Source: Asterias amurensis
Lineage: Eukaryota > Echinodermata > Asteroidea > Forcipulatida > Asteriidae
NCBI RefSeq assembly: GCF_032118995.1
Contig: NC_092667.1
Location: 1,666,931 to 1,730,930, forward strand
Reading direction: 5' to 3'
DNA: 64,000 nucleotides
The notes beneath the pieces are model-generated. The model saw only the letters and a program-made list of their open reading frames with translations, did no database searches and was not told where the DNA came from. The translations under genes and the position numbers were made by a program. This document shows, piece after piece, positions 43,325 to 55,325 of this stretch (within the stretch, counting starts at the first letter, position 1; each line of letters begins with the position of its first letter).

Positions 43325-46300
43325 ATGGCAGCCTCCAGTGCATCAACTCAAGCAGCAAAACAAGTTTGGCGACTGCTTATGACAGGGCATAGTTTTGAGA
43401 GCGTACTAAGCAAAGTAAGATCCCTGTTAACTGCAGGCTTATTATTATTAATCATAAGTATCTTGAGATTTTTACTGCAGAGAGTGAAACAACTCCATGT
43501 GAAAAACTGAAACCAGTTGAGTTTACAAAACAAACCATTTTTGTGCTAACCTATATTTATTATATTATTTTTAGTGTACCTAAAAACCTACTTACTATAA
43601 CTATGTACTGGTACGTAGTCGCCGTAGTGGTGGGAATGTCAGACAACTCGTCTGTCGGACAACTCGTCCGTTTGGACAACTCAACGGTTCAGACAACTCG
43701 ACGGTTCGGACAACTCGACGGTTCGGACAACTCGACTTTGGGACAACTCGACGGATGGCCAAGACAAGTCGACGGTTAATATTGATCATTATTATTTACC
43801 AATTATTATTTATCACAAGAAGTGTGGTGTTCCAGTGAAGCCATACTTGCAGAAACAACTGTTAGTGACTATCTCGAGACTTTGTGTAAAAAACAGACTA
43901 TGAGATGACCATGGTATGACTCTATGTGTAGCCAGCTAGCAGTTGTCTTCAATTTATTCAAAATAAAAGATTTAAAAAAACACAATTAAAACATTAAATA
44001 AGTAAAACATTATACAGCTCTATTATTAGAAGATTTACTTTTATTTACTTTATTACCAACAACAAAACAACTCGATCATTGCTCTATGGTACAAGCAATG
44101 AAAATGCAGCGGGTCATGGTAAATCAATTATCCGTTTGCCCGGATATAAACCCACCCACCATAATATACCCCCTCCCCCCCGGGGAACGCCCTTGCATTA
44201 TTGCCAAGTCGCTAGTCAGTACATCCCCACCCCCAGGCCGCTTTGTACCCTTCCTGCCCCGTGCTGAGCCCCGTCACGGCCATCCGTCGACTTGTCTTGA
44301 CCCCAAGTCGAGTTGTCTGACAGTTGAATAAATCATCCGTCGAGTTGTCCGAAGCGTCGAGTTGTCTGAACCGTCGAGTTGTCCGAACGGACGAGTTGTC
44401 CGACGGACGAGTTGTCTGGTCTCCAGTGGTGGCACTGGTAGGTCATGTAGGTGTAGGAAGAGGACCATGTGACTGACTACTCATCCAAGTACTAGCGACT
44501 AGGTAGTACTAGAATAGTACTACTAGGGTCCTAGTCCTATTTATTAATAGGTGGGTATCGATCGGTCACTTCGGCACCTTGCAAACTCGGCACATGCAAC
44601 TCGGCCTACTTACAGCATGTACAGTACAGCTTTACAAACAGGCAAACTTAATTTGGTTTGCGGTAAACACCATGGTAGAGTTTGTTCTTTCATAGACTTG
44701 GAGAACGGTCTTTCTTTATTCTACTACCGCGGAGTAGATTTATCAAATTATTCGGGAGACTTCTCAATCTCAGTTCTGAAAAGAACTGTCCTGCTTTTTA
44801 ACTATTACCTGGGCGGAAGGTATAGAAAATTGGCTGAGACGACTTAAGCTTAAGTTAACTGCACTACGGCGGAGTGAGTTCTTAAATTGGTCTCAACGTT
44901 TCGACTAGCTTGCTCTAGTCATCGTCAGGAGACTGAAGAGATAAGAGGATACAAATTCTACCTGGCAAGTAGATTCACACGTGGTGTTACCGTAAACCTA
45001 AGGTATTGATACCTCACCATGCAATGCCTCAAATCATAGTAGGTTTAAACTTCTATAATGTAATGTAAATTGTTATATTGGTTCAGGTTAATATCACATC
45101 TGCAAGCCCTGGGCGATGTCAGTGTGAGCTGACGGTGCAGGAAGAGCAAGCCAACAGACGAGGGACGCTACATGGAGGGTTTATATCCACATTAGTAGAC
45201 ACTCTAACCACAGTAGCTGTTATCTCGTCAACAGCGGGTGTACCAGGCGTCAGTATAGAGCTCTGTGTTAGGTATGTAGCTCACAAAGTATATGTAGAAC
45301 ACAAAATGTGATTTTTACGGTACATTAACTTAACTGTCAAAGACCAGTCTGTTCAACATGTATGCATAAAATAACAAACCTGTGAAAATCGGAGCTCAAT
45401 TGGTCGTCAAAGTTGCTAGACGAAGTTGTGTGCTTTCAGGTGCTTGACCTCCAAATTTAATTCTAAGGTCTCGAAATCAAATTCATGGAAAATTACTTCT
45501 TTCTCGAAAACTATGTTACTTCAGAGGGAGCCATTTCTTACAGTGCTTTATACTATCAACAGCTACCCCTTACTCGTTACCAAATAAGGTTTTATGCTAG
45601 TATTATAGTTATTTTGAGTAATTACTAATAGTGTCCACTGCCTTTGAAAATAATTACACATGTATGTCCCTTTGCGCATGGTTGACGCATATAGGATTCT
45701 TGGTGAAATCCGAGTCCAAGCAATACAGACCTAATATGCCAAGGCTATCATATCATCGCAAAAAGTAAGTACAAAGAGTTATGGGATGTCCATTGGAGCA
45801 ACAGCGCCATCGCGCTTGACATTTTGCAGTTCACAAAATTATAAACAATGCTTTGGAGAGCCAGGTCCTCTGTTGGTGAACAACAGAGATTAGTAGAAAT
45901 TATTGACTTCATACCTAAAGTGGTTTAGTTTCTTAGCAGCCATAAACAATCAGATATAACATTAGCACTGCAATTAGTTTGTGTTGCCTGTTGTCTGTTG
46001 ACCCTGAGAGTATGGCTGTGTCCGAATTGGCGACTTCGGCTACAGCTACGGCTAGGGCGCGCGCGTCTGCTATTCTTCAACACTGACCGACGCGCTGATC
46101 TAGCCGTAGCTGTAGCCAAAGTCGCCAATTCGGACACGGCCTATGATTGGCAGTTCCTAATTTTACCAGGTCAAATGGTTGCTAGACTTTTGACCATTCT
46201 CATATTTATCACTTCTTTTACAATAACTTACATTGTACATGTACTTATGGTACAGAATGTTGAGTGCAGACTTGTTTTAGATTATGAAAAGCTCATGACG

Positions 46301-46792
46301 GGGACAAAAATTTTTTTTTTTTTGGGGGGGGCTAATTTAGATGTATCATTTTGTGAATTTTTCAATCTCATTTTGACCTTTATCACTTCTTTTACAATAA
46401 CTTACGTTGTACATGTACTTCTGGTACAGAATGTTGAGTGCAGACTTGTTTTACTTTATGAAAAGCTCATGACGGGGACAAACATTTTTTTTTGGGGGGG
46501 GGGCTAATTTAGATGTATCATTTTGTGAATTTTTAGTTAGTTATGTCACTGCCTCTGTCAGTAACCGATGATAGTGTTTTCATTTGTACACTATTCTCAT
46601 TTTCACAGCTTTCTAAAGGCTGCCAAGATTGGGGACAAGCTGACCATGGATGCTGAGGTCGTTAAAGCCGGCGAGAGTCTTGCATTCACAACGGCCAATC
46701 TCATGAACTCCAGCGGTGACATCATTGCTCAGGGAAAACACATCAAGCACGTCGGACGCAAAGAATTAGCCGAGGACTTCGTGAAGAGTTGA
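43325..46792 (+). CDS. ACOT13: ACOT13-like acyl-CoA thioesterase, copy b
   Basis: Coding exons 43325-43414, 45087-45271 and 46609-46792, with the same phases (0 and 2) as copy a, give 152 residues. The active-site stretch reads ANRRGTLHGGFISTLVD, keeping Asn, HGG and Asp, with the serine in GVPGVSIEL. The last exon (AAKIGDKLTMDAEV, IAQGKHIKHVG) matches copy a closely, but the tail (RKELAEDFVKS) differs. The start MAASSASTQAAKQVWRLLM parallels copy a. Exons 2 and 3 are clearly paralogous to copy a and all key residues stand, so both are probably working enzymes. Intron 1 carries a GACAACTCG element and a Penelope-like remnant; intron 2 carries a MITE, a palindromic element and a short duplication. 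Confidence 0.9.
43640..44418. mobile_element. Inverted-repeat element built of GACAACTCG repeats
   Basis: The left end (43640-43783) is a run of GACAACTCG(ACGGTTCG) units. The right end (44276-44418) is the inverse (CGAGTTGTC units), and the outermost CAGACAACTCGTC is mirrored exactly. The centre is 490 bases of AT-rich and C-rich DNA without a gene. It lies in intron 1 of ACOT13b. Confidence 0.75.
44560..45040 (-). mobile_element. Penelope-like element remnant with hammerhead-like motif
   Basis: GCGGAAGGTATAGAAAATTG, CTACGGCGGAGTGAGTTCTT and GTCTCAACGTTTCGACTAGC are stretches I recall from ends of Penelope-like retroelements in marine animals. On the minus strand 44938-44898 reads CTGACGA, a base, GACTAG-loop-CTAGTC, then GAAAC, the layout of a hammerhead ribozyme core. 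No reverse transcriptase is present. Family assignment is from memory and should be held loosely. Confidence 0.45.
45332..45647 (-). repeat. Family-1 MITE, ACOT13b intron 2
   Basis: TAACTGTCAAAGACCAGTCT to AATAGTGTCCACTGCCTTTG; the first terminal segment is missing. Confidence 0.85.
46014..46141. mobile_element. GGCTGTGTCCGAATTGGCGA palindromic MITE
   Basis: 128 bases with arms of about 40 bases (GGCTGTGTCCGAATTGGCGA, CTTCGGCTACAGCTACGGCT) and flanking TAT on both sides, a 3-base target duplication as in PIF/Harbinger elements. An eroded relative lies at 60340-60452. Confidence 0.85.
46195..46515 (+). repeat. Tandem duplication of about 180 bases
   Basis: TTTATCACTTCTTTTACAAT through CTCATGACGGGGACAAA and a T/G run to TTAGATGTATCATTTTGTGA occurs twice in direct order, at about 46205 and 46379. 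Few differences, so it is young. It sits right before exon 3 of ACOT13b. Confidence 0.8.
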
Positions 46793-47369
46793 TGAACAGA
46801 ATGCTGGTGGTGCGATGTCATGGCAACAAAAATGGTACAAGATATTAATAATAATAGTGGCTTCTTATACAGCGCTCATATCCGTCACTCAGTGATGCTC
46901 AAGACGCTCTAACATACAGTATTTTTCTGCAAGGTATGTGGGTCTACGTTTGAATTAGGAGACCTACTTCTTTTACATAGCACCATGTAATGGTTTACAA
47001 TGTGCAATATGCAGCCAATCAAACCAGGAACACCGGGCGAAGGGGAACCCCTTCTCTTTTTGAAAAGTGCACTGTGTCTTTTTACGTGTGTTACACAACA
47101 CAGGGGACCATCAGCCTTATGTCCCATCCTAAGTACAAAGGATCATGGTAAAGTCTTGCTTTAGGACATGGAACATGAAAGTAAAGCGTCTTGCTTTAGG
47201 TGTCACGACTGGAACTCGTACCCACACTCTGCTGATCAGAAACACCAGAGCTTGAGTGCCGTGATCTTGTCTGCTGTTCCACGACATGGTGAACAAGTCA
47301 TCATGTTGCTATGGGAATGTTACATGACTTCAGTTATAGACCCCTTGCATGACGCCACAAGCCCAAAAC

Positions 47370-47750
47370 TTAAAGCCATGGACACTATTGGTAATTGTCA
47401 AAGGCCAGTCTTCTCACTTGTCTATCTCAACATATGCATAAAATAACAAACCTGTGAAAATTTGAGCTCAATTGGTCGTCGAAGTTGCGAGATAATGAAA
47501 GAAAAAAACACCCTTGTCCCACAACGTTGTGCGCTTTCAGATGCTTGATTTCGAGACCTCAAGTTCTAAATCTGAGGTCTTGAAATCAAATTCGTGGAAT
47601 ATTACTTCTTTCTCGAAAACTACGTTACTTCAGAGGGAGCCGTTTCTCACAATGTTTTATACTGTCAACCTCTCCCCATTACTTGTTACCAAATAAGGTT
47701 TTGTGCTAATAATTATTTTGAGTAATTACCAATAGTGTCCACTGCTTTAA
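47370..47750 (-). repeat. Family-1 MITE next to a family-2 MITE
   Basis: TTAAAGCCATGGACACTATT to AATAGTGTCCACTGCTTTAA; its last TTAA is also the first TTAA of the next element. Confidence 0.9.
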
Positions 47751-48120
47751 AGCCATTGGACCCTTTCGGTACAGGGAAAAAAAAAAAAGTTCACAGATTT
47801 ACAAATAATTTACAGGGTTTACAGAAGGTAATGGTGAAAGACTTCTCTTGAAATATTAGTCCATGAAATGCTTTACTTTTTGAGAAAACGGTAAAACAAT
47901 ATAAATTCTCGTTAACGAGAATTACGGATTTGTTATAAACACATGTCATGACACGGCGAAATGCGCGAAAACAGGAGTGGGTTTTTCCGTTATTTTCTCC
48001 CGACTCCGATGTCCGATTGAGCCTAAATTTCCACAGGATTGTTATTTTATATATAAGTTGTGATACACGAAGTGTGGGACTTGGACAATACTGTTTACCG
48101 AAAGTGTATAATGGCTTTAA
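47747..48120 (+). mobile_element. Family-2 MITE, ends TTAAAGCCATTGGACCCTTT
   Basis: The left end has AAGCCATTGGACCCTTTCGG and the right end has CCGAAAGTGTATAATGGCTTTAA, its imperfect inverse. The centre holds the palindrome ATTCTCGTTAACGAGAAT. A sister in reverse lies in the SLC52 intron (59415-59786). Confidence 0.85.
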
Positions 48121-48928
48121 AAGGACACAAGTGTCCAGACCAGGACTCAAACAGCTTTTGCATGGTGTAGGACTACTGAACCTACACTACTTTTTGTTTA
48201 CAACAAACAGAAACACGCTCCTCAAAAATCATATTGGAATTAACTCATATTTTTATTGTAATGAAGCACTCAACATATTTAAACTCACAAAAGAAAACGA
48301 TATGATAAACACACATTCACACTGCTATATGTGGTAAAAATCAAATGTAAAAATTAACCCTTTACAAATCTCAATATTGATTGTACTTGTCATAACTTCC
48401 ATATACTTCTGAAAGATCTTGTTATTTTTTTTGTGTTGTTTTGTTTACAGAAGATTGAAATATGTTGCATTTCGTGCAGTAAATACTTGTTGATGTTTGT
48501 AAACACAAAGATGTATAAGAGTAATACTGATGAAAGGCATGCATCAATGGAAAATAATAACTAGAACATTTATTAAAAATGATTTTAATACAGAGGCTAA
48601 ATGTATCTGGCTGCTCAACAAAATTAGTTCAAGTTTCTGAGTAATACACCAACTGTTGGATATATACTATTGTGTCCCAGTTTACGGAACCATGTACATG
48701 TACTTATACCAAGTTACTTGCATTTTAAACCCTCCTACTGTACTCCATTAAAAATCATCCACTGTAGTTTTGAAACAACCGATTAAAGGAAAACTTCTGA
48801 GTATGTATTATGGCAATCCTGGTATAAACATGTCTAGTTTGATTATTATAGTGAAAGTAAGTAGATTAACAACATGTGCAGATACAGCATGTACAAACTT
48901 TCCTTCTTGGGAACAGATTTTGAGTATT

Positions 48929-49035
48929 GTGAACAGCTTGTGAGAACCTAACACAATGTGAGAACCTTACACAGTGTGAACAACTCTTGAGAACCTAACA
49001 CAGTGTGAACAACTCGTGAGAACCTAACACAGTAT
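48929..49035 (+). repeat. Short tandem repeat, period about 34
   Basis: GTGAACAACTCGTGAGAACC followed by TAACACA repeats about three times with small changes. Confidence 0.8.
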
Positions 49036-49216
49036 GATTGAACTGACTTAGCATATTAAGGCGTTTTTATCAGCTATATGTTATACATTAAAACATGTAT
49101 CATCTACTGTCAATATGGACGGCTCTTGAGTTCTGTCAAACTTGCTGTCAGACCAAACCTTTTTTTAAGATAAATTGTAAAATCCCTTTACATTGCTTTT
49201 GTTTCCCAACTATTAT

Positions 49217-49484
49217 CAGGGGTGAGAGAGTCATTACTAACGAAAAAGTCTGAAACTTGGATACAAATTCAAAGGTATGTTGAAATGATGTAATGTCTAC
49301 CGTTTGGTAACCCCTGGGGTTATAGATTCCAAGGAGCTTTTGGAAACAGTATCCAAAGCAATAGAGAAGTAGACCAATGAGCAGGATTTCTTTATTTTGT
49401 GGAAAAAAATATTGTCTGATTTTCTTCACCAGGCCGACATAAAAAGTCTGAATTCAGCCAAAAGTCTGAACAATCTGATCCCTG
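49217..49484 (-). mobile_element. CAGGGGTGAG element, second copy
   Basis: Inverse relative of 1080-1349, sharing TATAGATTCCAAGGAGCTTT and AAAGTCTGAAACTTGG. Ends CAGGGGTGAG and CTGATCCCTG. Confidence 0.65.
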
Positions 49485-51158
49485 CATTATTCACATAGAC
49501 CATGTATAGTATACATGTAGATGTAGAACGACTGTACTGTAGATTCATATCAAATACAATATCATCAAGATGATCAAGGTACGAATGACTGCTAGTTTGA
49601 CAAGTTAATAGTGTATATTTTATTATTTTATGCATTGTCTCCCAACTGATGAACTATTTTCAGTCTGATTGCTCCAATATAAACTAATACATCCGACAAC
49701 AAACAGGAAATACTCCTTATTTTAGTTCCAGAAATATTTTGTGTTCAAATCATGAATGAAATTGTACAAGAGAAATCTTTTGCAAATCTACCACAATTCC
49801 TTGCTTTCCAGAAGTCCAATCAAACTAAGTTTACCGGATACAAGTCACCAATATTACTGCTATGCTGAAAGAATCCATTTTTGCAAATTACATTCCTGGT
49901 TCCGTCTTGTCAAAACCGAGCATCGTTAATCAGTATCTGTTGCGATATTGAGGTACATAAATGTGTAAATGCATTTAACAACCCATTGCAAATTCACAAA
50001 TCCACTGTTTCAGGGTTATTCTTCGCCAACAAAATCCGAGTAGTAGCCACTAAAAATATGATTGTATGAACTGAATCGAAGCATTCTCAAATTTTTAAAA
50101 CTCTCTGTTTTGGCACACTTAAAAAAAAAGAGAAAATGTAATCACCCCTGAGGTATAAAGGACTTGGTCTCTGTAACAGCAGAATCACACAAAGAAAACC
50201 AGAAAAATTATGTGATAACAACAAAACGACATGACAGGGAATACTGAACGTTTCTTCCAGAAAAATGGGCAGCAAAACATCACAACAAACGGTTCATAAC
50301 AATTTCAGTTCGGAATTCCTTGTTTCATTCAGGGTAAATTAACTTCCTTCAACCAAAGTTGTTGTTAACTCAACTGCAAACAGCTCTAAGTACCTGACCA
50401 GTATGTGTAATAGCACAGAGCACAGTCCTTCTTGACATTATTGGGAGATTTTAAAACACTAGGCAAACTTAGTTGTGGCCACTCAGAATAGTCAATGTTC
50501 ATAAATTCCAATCTTTGTTTCAAAATTGTTTTGACTTGCACGCCAACCCAAATTTTGATTTATAAATATTGAAAGACTATTAATTTAATATGACCGATAC
50601 ACCGAATGCCTCAAATAAGGCAGATGTTTCAGATCAATGCTCACAGCTCCAAAGCTTCCAGCACGCAACTTTGTAGCTGAAACAGAAATGAACAAATCAG
50701 TGCCATCTCCCCATTGGATGCAGAATTCCAGTATCGAAACAAGATTGACTAATCCCAATGCCATGCAGCTGCACATACATGACAGATGATCTGAGAAAGA
50801 CGCCTCTCTGTTATTGTTTCTCTTTGAATTTGTTGTTTCTTCTATTGTTATAAATGAAAACCAATCTTCAATTTTCAATTATTTCTTTCGTCTAGCCAAC
50901 CCCCAGTTTCGAAAAAACGGTCATCGTTTTTAAGCATTGATTATTCTGACTAGGCCTCTAATGCTGGGAATGCATACCGTTCCAACAGCAATATAATATA
51001 CTTGGCAAGTCCTGCCAGCATCTAGCATCTTAAATCTCTCCCATTGTATCAGCTACAACCCTCATCCCATACTCATGCACACAGTATTCCTTCATTTGAT
51101 TTTTACACTTGAAATAAACTACCCAGAACAGGAGTGTGATAATTAATTGTAGCTACTT

Positions 51159-54071
51159 CTAAATACCCTCTGTCTTTTGTAGTTGAAACCAGTGGCCGCA
51201 ATCGCACCTCTGAGCGTCTCCGGCGTGTAACCACATCCAGTTGATGAAGGTTTGTTCTTCTTCACCTGCATACAGTGTACATGGTTGGGAAACAAAGCAG
51301 TTTCATTAATACAGTGTCACAGAAACGTGCCTTTAAGCTTCCTTTTTGAAAGGGCAAGTGCACCAAGGCATTTTTTCGGTAAAGGGACTATAGCATTTCA
51401 GGGGCACCAAGGCAATGACAAGGGGGCATGGGGGCAGTCGCCTTTGTTGTCTCCATTCGATTAGCTTCCCTGGGTCGCCCCGGCAGTGCTCACTCGGGTG
51501 AGCCCCTGACAGGAGCTATACGAACGATCACACTTGCCCTCTCATGCTGACATCATGCACCTCGGGCACGGTCCAAGTGACCCACTCCACAAGCGGAGCA
51601 CTGGGGGCTGACCCGGGTGAGCCCCTGAACTGACGTAAAAGCTATTTGAACGTACCGGGGGCAGACCAGGGTCGAACCAGGGTTGCTCATCGAACACACC
51701 CAATTACAACCCACAACCTAATGGCTTAGCAACCAGAACTCGAGTCTAGTGTACAATAGACAGCTTGTCCATGAGACGAGTCCAGGGGAATTATAAAGTG
51801 GAACAGCAATGAGCTACAGTTCACTAGTGTGATGTATCCTTGGTTCCAAAAATCGTCCAAGATGTTGAAGTCTTCTTAACGATTATAAATAAAGAATAAA
51901 CCAATTAAATCATGTTTTCATAACGGCCAAACTCTCCTACCCATCCCCCACCCCCACTTGCAATTTCAAAAAAGGGGAACTTACAAATACATCCTACGAT
52001 TCGCTTTTCAAAGACGGACTTGACAGCTACAGGCTTGTCGGCAGTTCCAGCTGGCACTCTTTTAACTTGCAACTCAAATGGATCCTGTGTAAGTGTGAGA
52101 GATAAATAAGTAATGGTTAATGGTCGCTGTAACAATCGAGTTACATGTCTAAAAAAGAAACAAAACTGTTTAGTTACTTCAAGGCTTGAAGCACAAAAAC
52201 GGACAAGATAATTTTGGGCTAGTTGCGATAGCGTAACCCTCCTCCCGACGGCCGCCAGGCAGTGCGTGCGCGCTGTCCGTTTACATTGCCCACCGTTCAC
52301 TCATAACTTTATGGCACGCACGCACTGCCTTGTAACACCCCTTTCACAGAATGGTTTAGTCCAACTAAAAAATAAAGCACTTGCAAAGCGATGCGACAGG
52401 CTCAAAATATAAACCTGTGCATTCGCTCCGGGATCTGGTAAGTTTTTGTCCTTTTTTTCTCATAAAATATTTTCTCAAAGGTGTTTTGAGTGTTCATTAG
52501 ACATTGAGGATTAAGTTTGTGCACTTGGAATTGTGTCATGATTTTGAAAGTGGTAAAAATGGGGCTAATCTGGTGACTAGGTGTCAAAATTATACGTGTT
52601 GCATCAGATTGTCGTTTGCCGCTCGAGAGAATCTCGTAACCCTCCAGCCTGGCGGCCGTCGGGAGGAGTGTTACGTTATCGCAACTAATTTTGGGCTTGA
52701 CTACTTACAGGGTTACCAGCTTTCATTAATTCATATTCTTTCTTCTCGAGACCAGTTACATGATCTTTGTGGTCGGGAATTCCTGGAATAGAAAAGATGA
52801 GATAAAAATATGTAAAATAAAAAGTGAAGTGAAAAAAAAACTGCATTATCAATTAAATAGAAGAATATTAGTTCTTTTGCATGTGTTTTTGGGAAAAAAT
52901 TATTTAGTTTTATTTTAAAGCCTTGTCTCGAACAGAACAGACGTCGGACAGTATGATGCAATTGCAAGCCCACGTTAATGTGGGGCCGAGTGTTATGGCT
53001 CTCTTTTAACATCAGTCTTAGTCGCCATTACAGCTGTACCATGTCTTATCAACTTCGCTGAGAATTAATACATTGCTCCTACTTCTAAAAACTAGAAATG
53101 ATCACAGGGGGCGCTTAAGTTACAGAAGTTGAGTTATAGTTGTTAGAAGTACATTGCTCCTAGTCCTACCTACACAAATACAATTTATGTACATCATCCT
53201 CAGGGACCGTAACCAATTATTCTTTACATTTGATTCTGATAAGTTAGGGTACGGTACATGATGGGCTAAGTACCAAACCAAAAAAGGACTAAATCGTCCA
53301 GATATGATGTCTGAAAATTTCGCTTGAGAGTAATTTTTGCTGGATATTACCGTTTTAGTGCAAAATAATGAAATTTTTGTAAACACTATCATGAAATGAT
53401 TGGTACGAGGCCAAAATCAAATGCGGGAGCTGACAAGTTGGCCTTAAAGTTAATTCCTTAATTAAAAATAAGAACAGCCTCAGTCGATCAAAAAGGTGAA
53501 AATGTTGGCTTAGCATTTAAGTTTTAACTTTTCAGTTGAGGTTTAGCTATCCGATCCCCACCCGTGAACATGATCCCATGCCCAGTCACACCCCCTCCTT
53601 GCCATTTCAATTTTCTCAACTCTCCGAGTCTCAGTCTCGTCACACTCAGTCATGACGTCGGTCTCAATCAAATTCAACTTTGTCTAGTTCAACAAAATAG
53701 AAGATATTTGTTTTTGAATAATATTAATAAAGTCCACATAATATCCATACCAAAGAATCAAATAAATCCCTTAAAAAGCGGCGGCCGGATACGAACATTT
53801 AAACAAAACTGTTTCATGAATTTTCCCGAATTTAGTTAAGTTGCAATCTGCATCCCTCAAACATACATGTCAAGTCGTGCAATACAAATTTATGAATGAA
53901 TGGAAATCGGTTTTTTCAGGCAGCTTCAAAACACCGAAGAAATATAAAGCCAAGGCACTTGGAATAAAATGAACACCTACCACCTCCTGCCGCCATCGTT
54001 CTCACATTTGGCCGGAACAAACTTCTTCTTACAACCGTAATTGCCGATTTTCCTATTCTTAGAGAAGCCAT
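51159..54071 (-). CDS. COX5B: Cytochrome c oxidase subunit 5B, mitochondrial
   Basis: Four coding exons, 54071-53981, 52782-52709, 52084-51985 and 51265-51159, phases 1, 0 and 1, all with GT/AG borders, give 123 residues (human 129). Residues 1 to about 27 (MASLRIGKSAITVVRRSLFR) are a basic mitochondrial leader. The mature part has HVTGLEKKEYELMKAGNPDP and RIVGCICEEEQTFINWMWLH and ends AGDAQRCDCGHWFQL. The zinc site is C-x-C (GCIC) plus C-x-C-G; human uses C-x2-C at the second pair, while C-x-C-G-H-W is the form I recall from insects and other invertebrates. It is a structural subunit on the matrix side of complex IV. An upstream in-frame ATG at 54110 would add 13 residues but weaken the leader. 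Intron 2 is mostly a transposon. Confidence 0.92.
51471..51720. repeat. GC-rich repeat with CGGGTGAGCCCCTGA motifs
   Basis: CCTGGGTCGCCCCGGCAGTG faces GAGCACTGGGGGCTGACCCGGG as an inverted pair, and CGGGTGAGCCCCTGA occurs twice directly. A B-box-like GGTTCGACCC lies on the minus strand near 51692. Mixed origin. It lies upstream of the COX5B last exon (intron 3). Confidence 0.5.
52220..52687. mobile_element. Inverted-repeat transposon with 9-base target duplication
   Basis: The left end TAGTTGCGATAGCGTAACCC and CTCCTCCCGACGGCCGCCAGGC match the inverted right end over about 41 bases. The flanks read ATTTTGGGC at 52211-52219 and again at 52688-52696, a 9-base direct repeat as made by Mutator-type transposases. 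The inside (about 390 bases) has no transposase. It fills most of COX5B intron 2. GGTAACGCTATCGCAACTAA near 37258 may be a lone end of the same family. Confidence 0.88.
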
Positions 54072-54936
54072 TTTTGCCGGTTTATGTGATCTCGTGTGTG
54101 ATCCGTGCACGTACGATCCCGATTACGAAGGTCAATTTGTTAATAATACGGTACGTATATAAATGCTCAACGACCGGCGAATGGAAATTACCTGGATGTA
54201 CACGTCCCCATACGTATGACGTCACTTTACATTTGATAACGTTCTAATATAGCTTGGGGTCGAGTGGTACGTTGTTGGGCCAGAACAGTTGGGTACGATA
54301 CGAAGTATTCTAGCGGTATACGATTTGTGCACTATAGAGGGCGTTGTTTTATTTTTTATTCCAGCAGTAACAAAAAAGGACCGTTGTTGTTTGTTGCTAG
54401 TTAGAAAATTACCCGTATTTTCCGTTCAATAAAAAATGAAGATCTTCCAGCCCATTATCCTGTCTGTTGTAAAAGAAATTTGCGGTTGTGTTGATCAAAA
54501 TTTTAGTAATTTTTGTATCCATTTATTAGGGCCTTTAGTTTAGTTTATGTGAAAGTTTCCACCACTGAATTTTAGAAACGTTAGTATTTTTTTTTTTAGT
54601 TTGTTGAATTCATCAATCAATAGGTTACAAAAAGAATATGTACAGTGATTGATGTGTAAAATGAACATAAAAGTTCAAACTCATTGTATAGACATTATAA
54701 TTATATGCCTTTTTATAGACATATCGGACAAACATGCATTATAGTTTGAGGGGCAACCTACATAACTTGATAAAGAACCCAACATTATTTCGTTTTTTTC
54801 AAACCTTTACTTCACAAAGTGGCACCATGCACCTGTTCGAATCACATAAAACTTAGCCGTGCTGCTGCACGGCGGACTACACGCCTATGTGCTACCCTTT
54901 GGACCCGGATTCTATGGTTTTTAACGATAGTGGTTC

Positions 54937-55325
54937 TTAAAGGCAGTGGACACTATTGGTAATTACTCAAAATAATTATTAGTATAAAACCTTACTTGGT
55001 AACGATAAATGGGGAGAGATTGATGGTATAAAACATTGTGAGAAACGGTTCCCTCTGAAGTTGCGTAGTTTTCGAGAAAGAAGTAATTTTCCACGAACTT
55101 GATTTCGAGACCTCAAGTTTAGAACTTGAGGTCTCGAAATCAACCATCTATTAAACGCACACAACTTCGTGCGACAATGGTTATTTTTCTTTCATTATTA
55201 TCTCGCAAGTTCGATGACCAATTGAGCTCAAATTTTCACGGGTTTGTTATTTTATGCATATGTTGAGATACACCAACTGTGAAGGCTAGTCTTTGACAAT
55301 TACCAATAGTGTCCACTGCCTTTAA
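54937..55325 (+). repeat. Family-1 MITE
   Basis: One of the best-kept copies: TTAAAGGCAGTGGACACTAT to AATAGTGTCCACTGCCTTTAA, about 20 matching terminal bases and the full GATTTCGAGACCTCAAG palindrome. Confidence 0.92.

Larger units (their letters stand above)
46793..51158. other. Region between ACOT13b and COX5B stop codons (convergent)
   Basis: 3' flanks of two convergent genes. It holds a family-1 MITE (47370-47750) abutting a family-2 MITE (47747-48120), a short tandem repeat (48929-49035) and a CAGGGGTGAG element (49217-49484). 49500-51100 is plain AT-rich sequence that may include the COX5B 3' untranslated region. Confidence 0.5.

Noticed and set aside
44551-44847. 98-codon plus-strand frame as a host gene
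   Set aside because: Its second half lies in the Penelope-like remnant, and the frame has no known domain.
51905-52300. Single 131-codon minus-strand gene
   Set aside because: Only 51985-52084 is coding, as COX5B exon 3; the rest is intron with splice signals at both borders.
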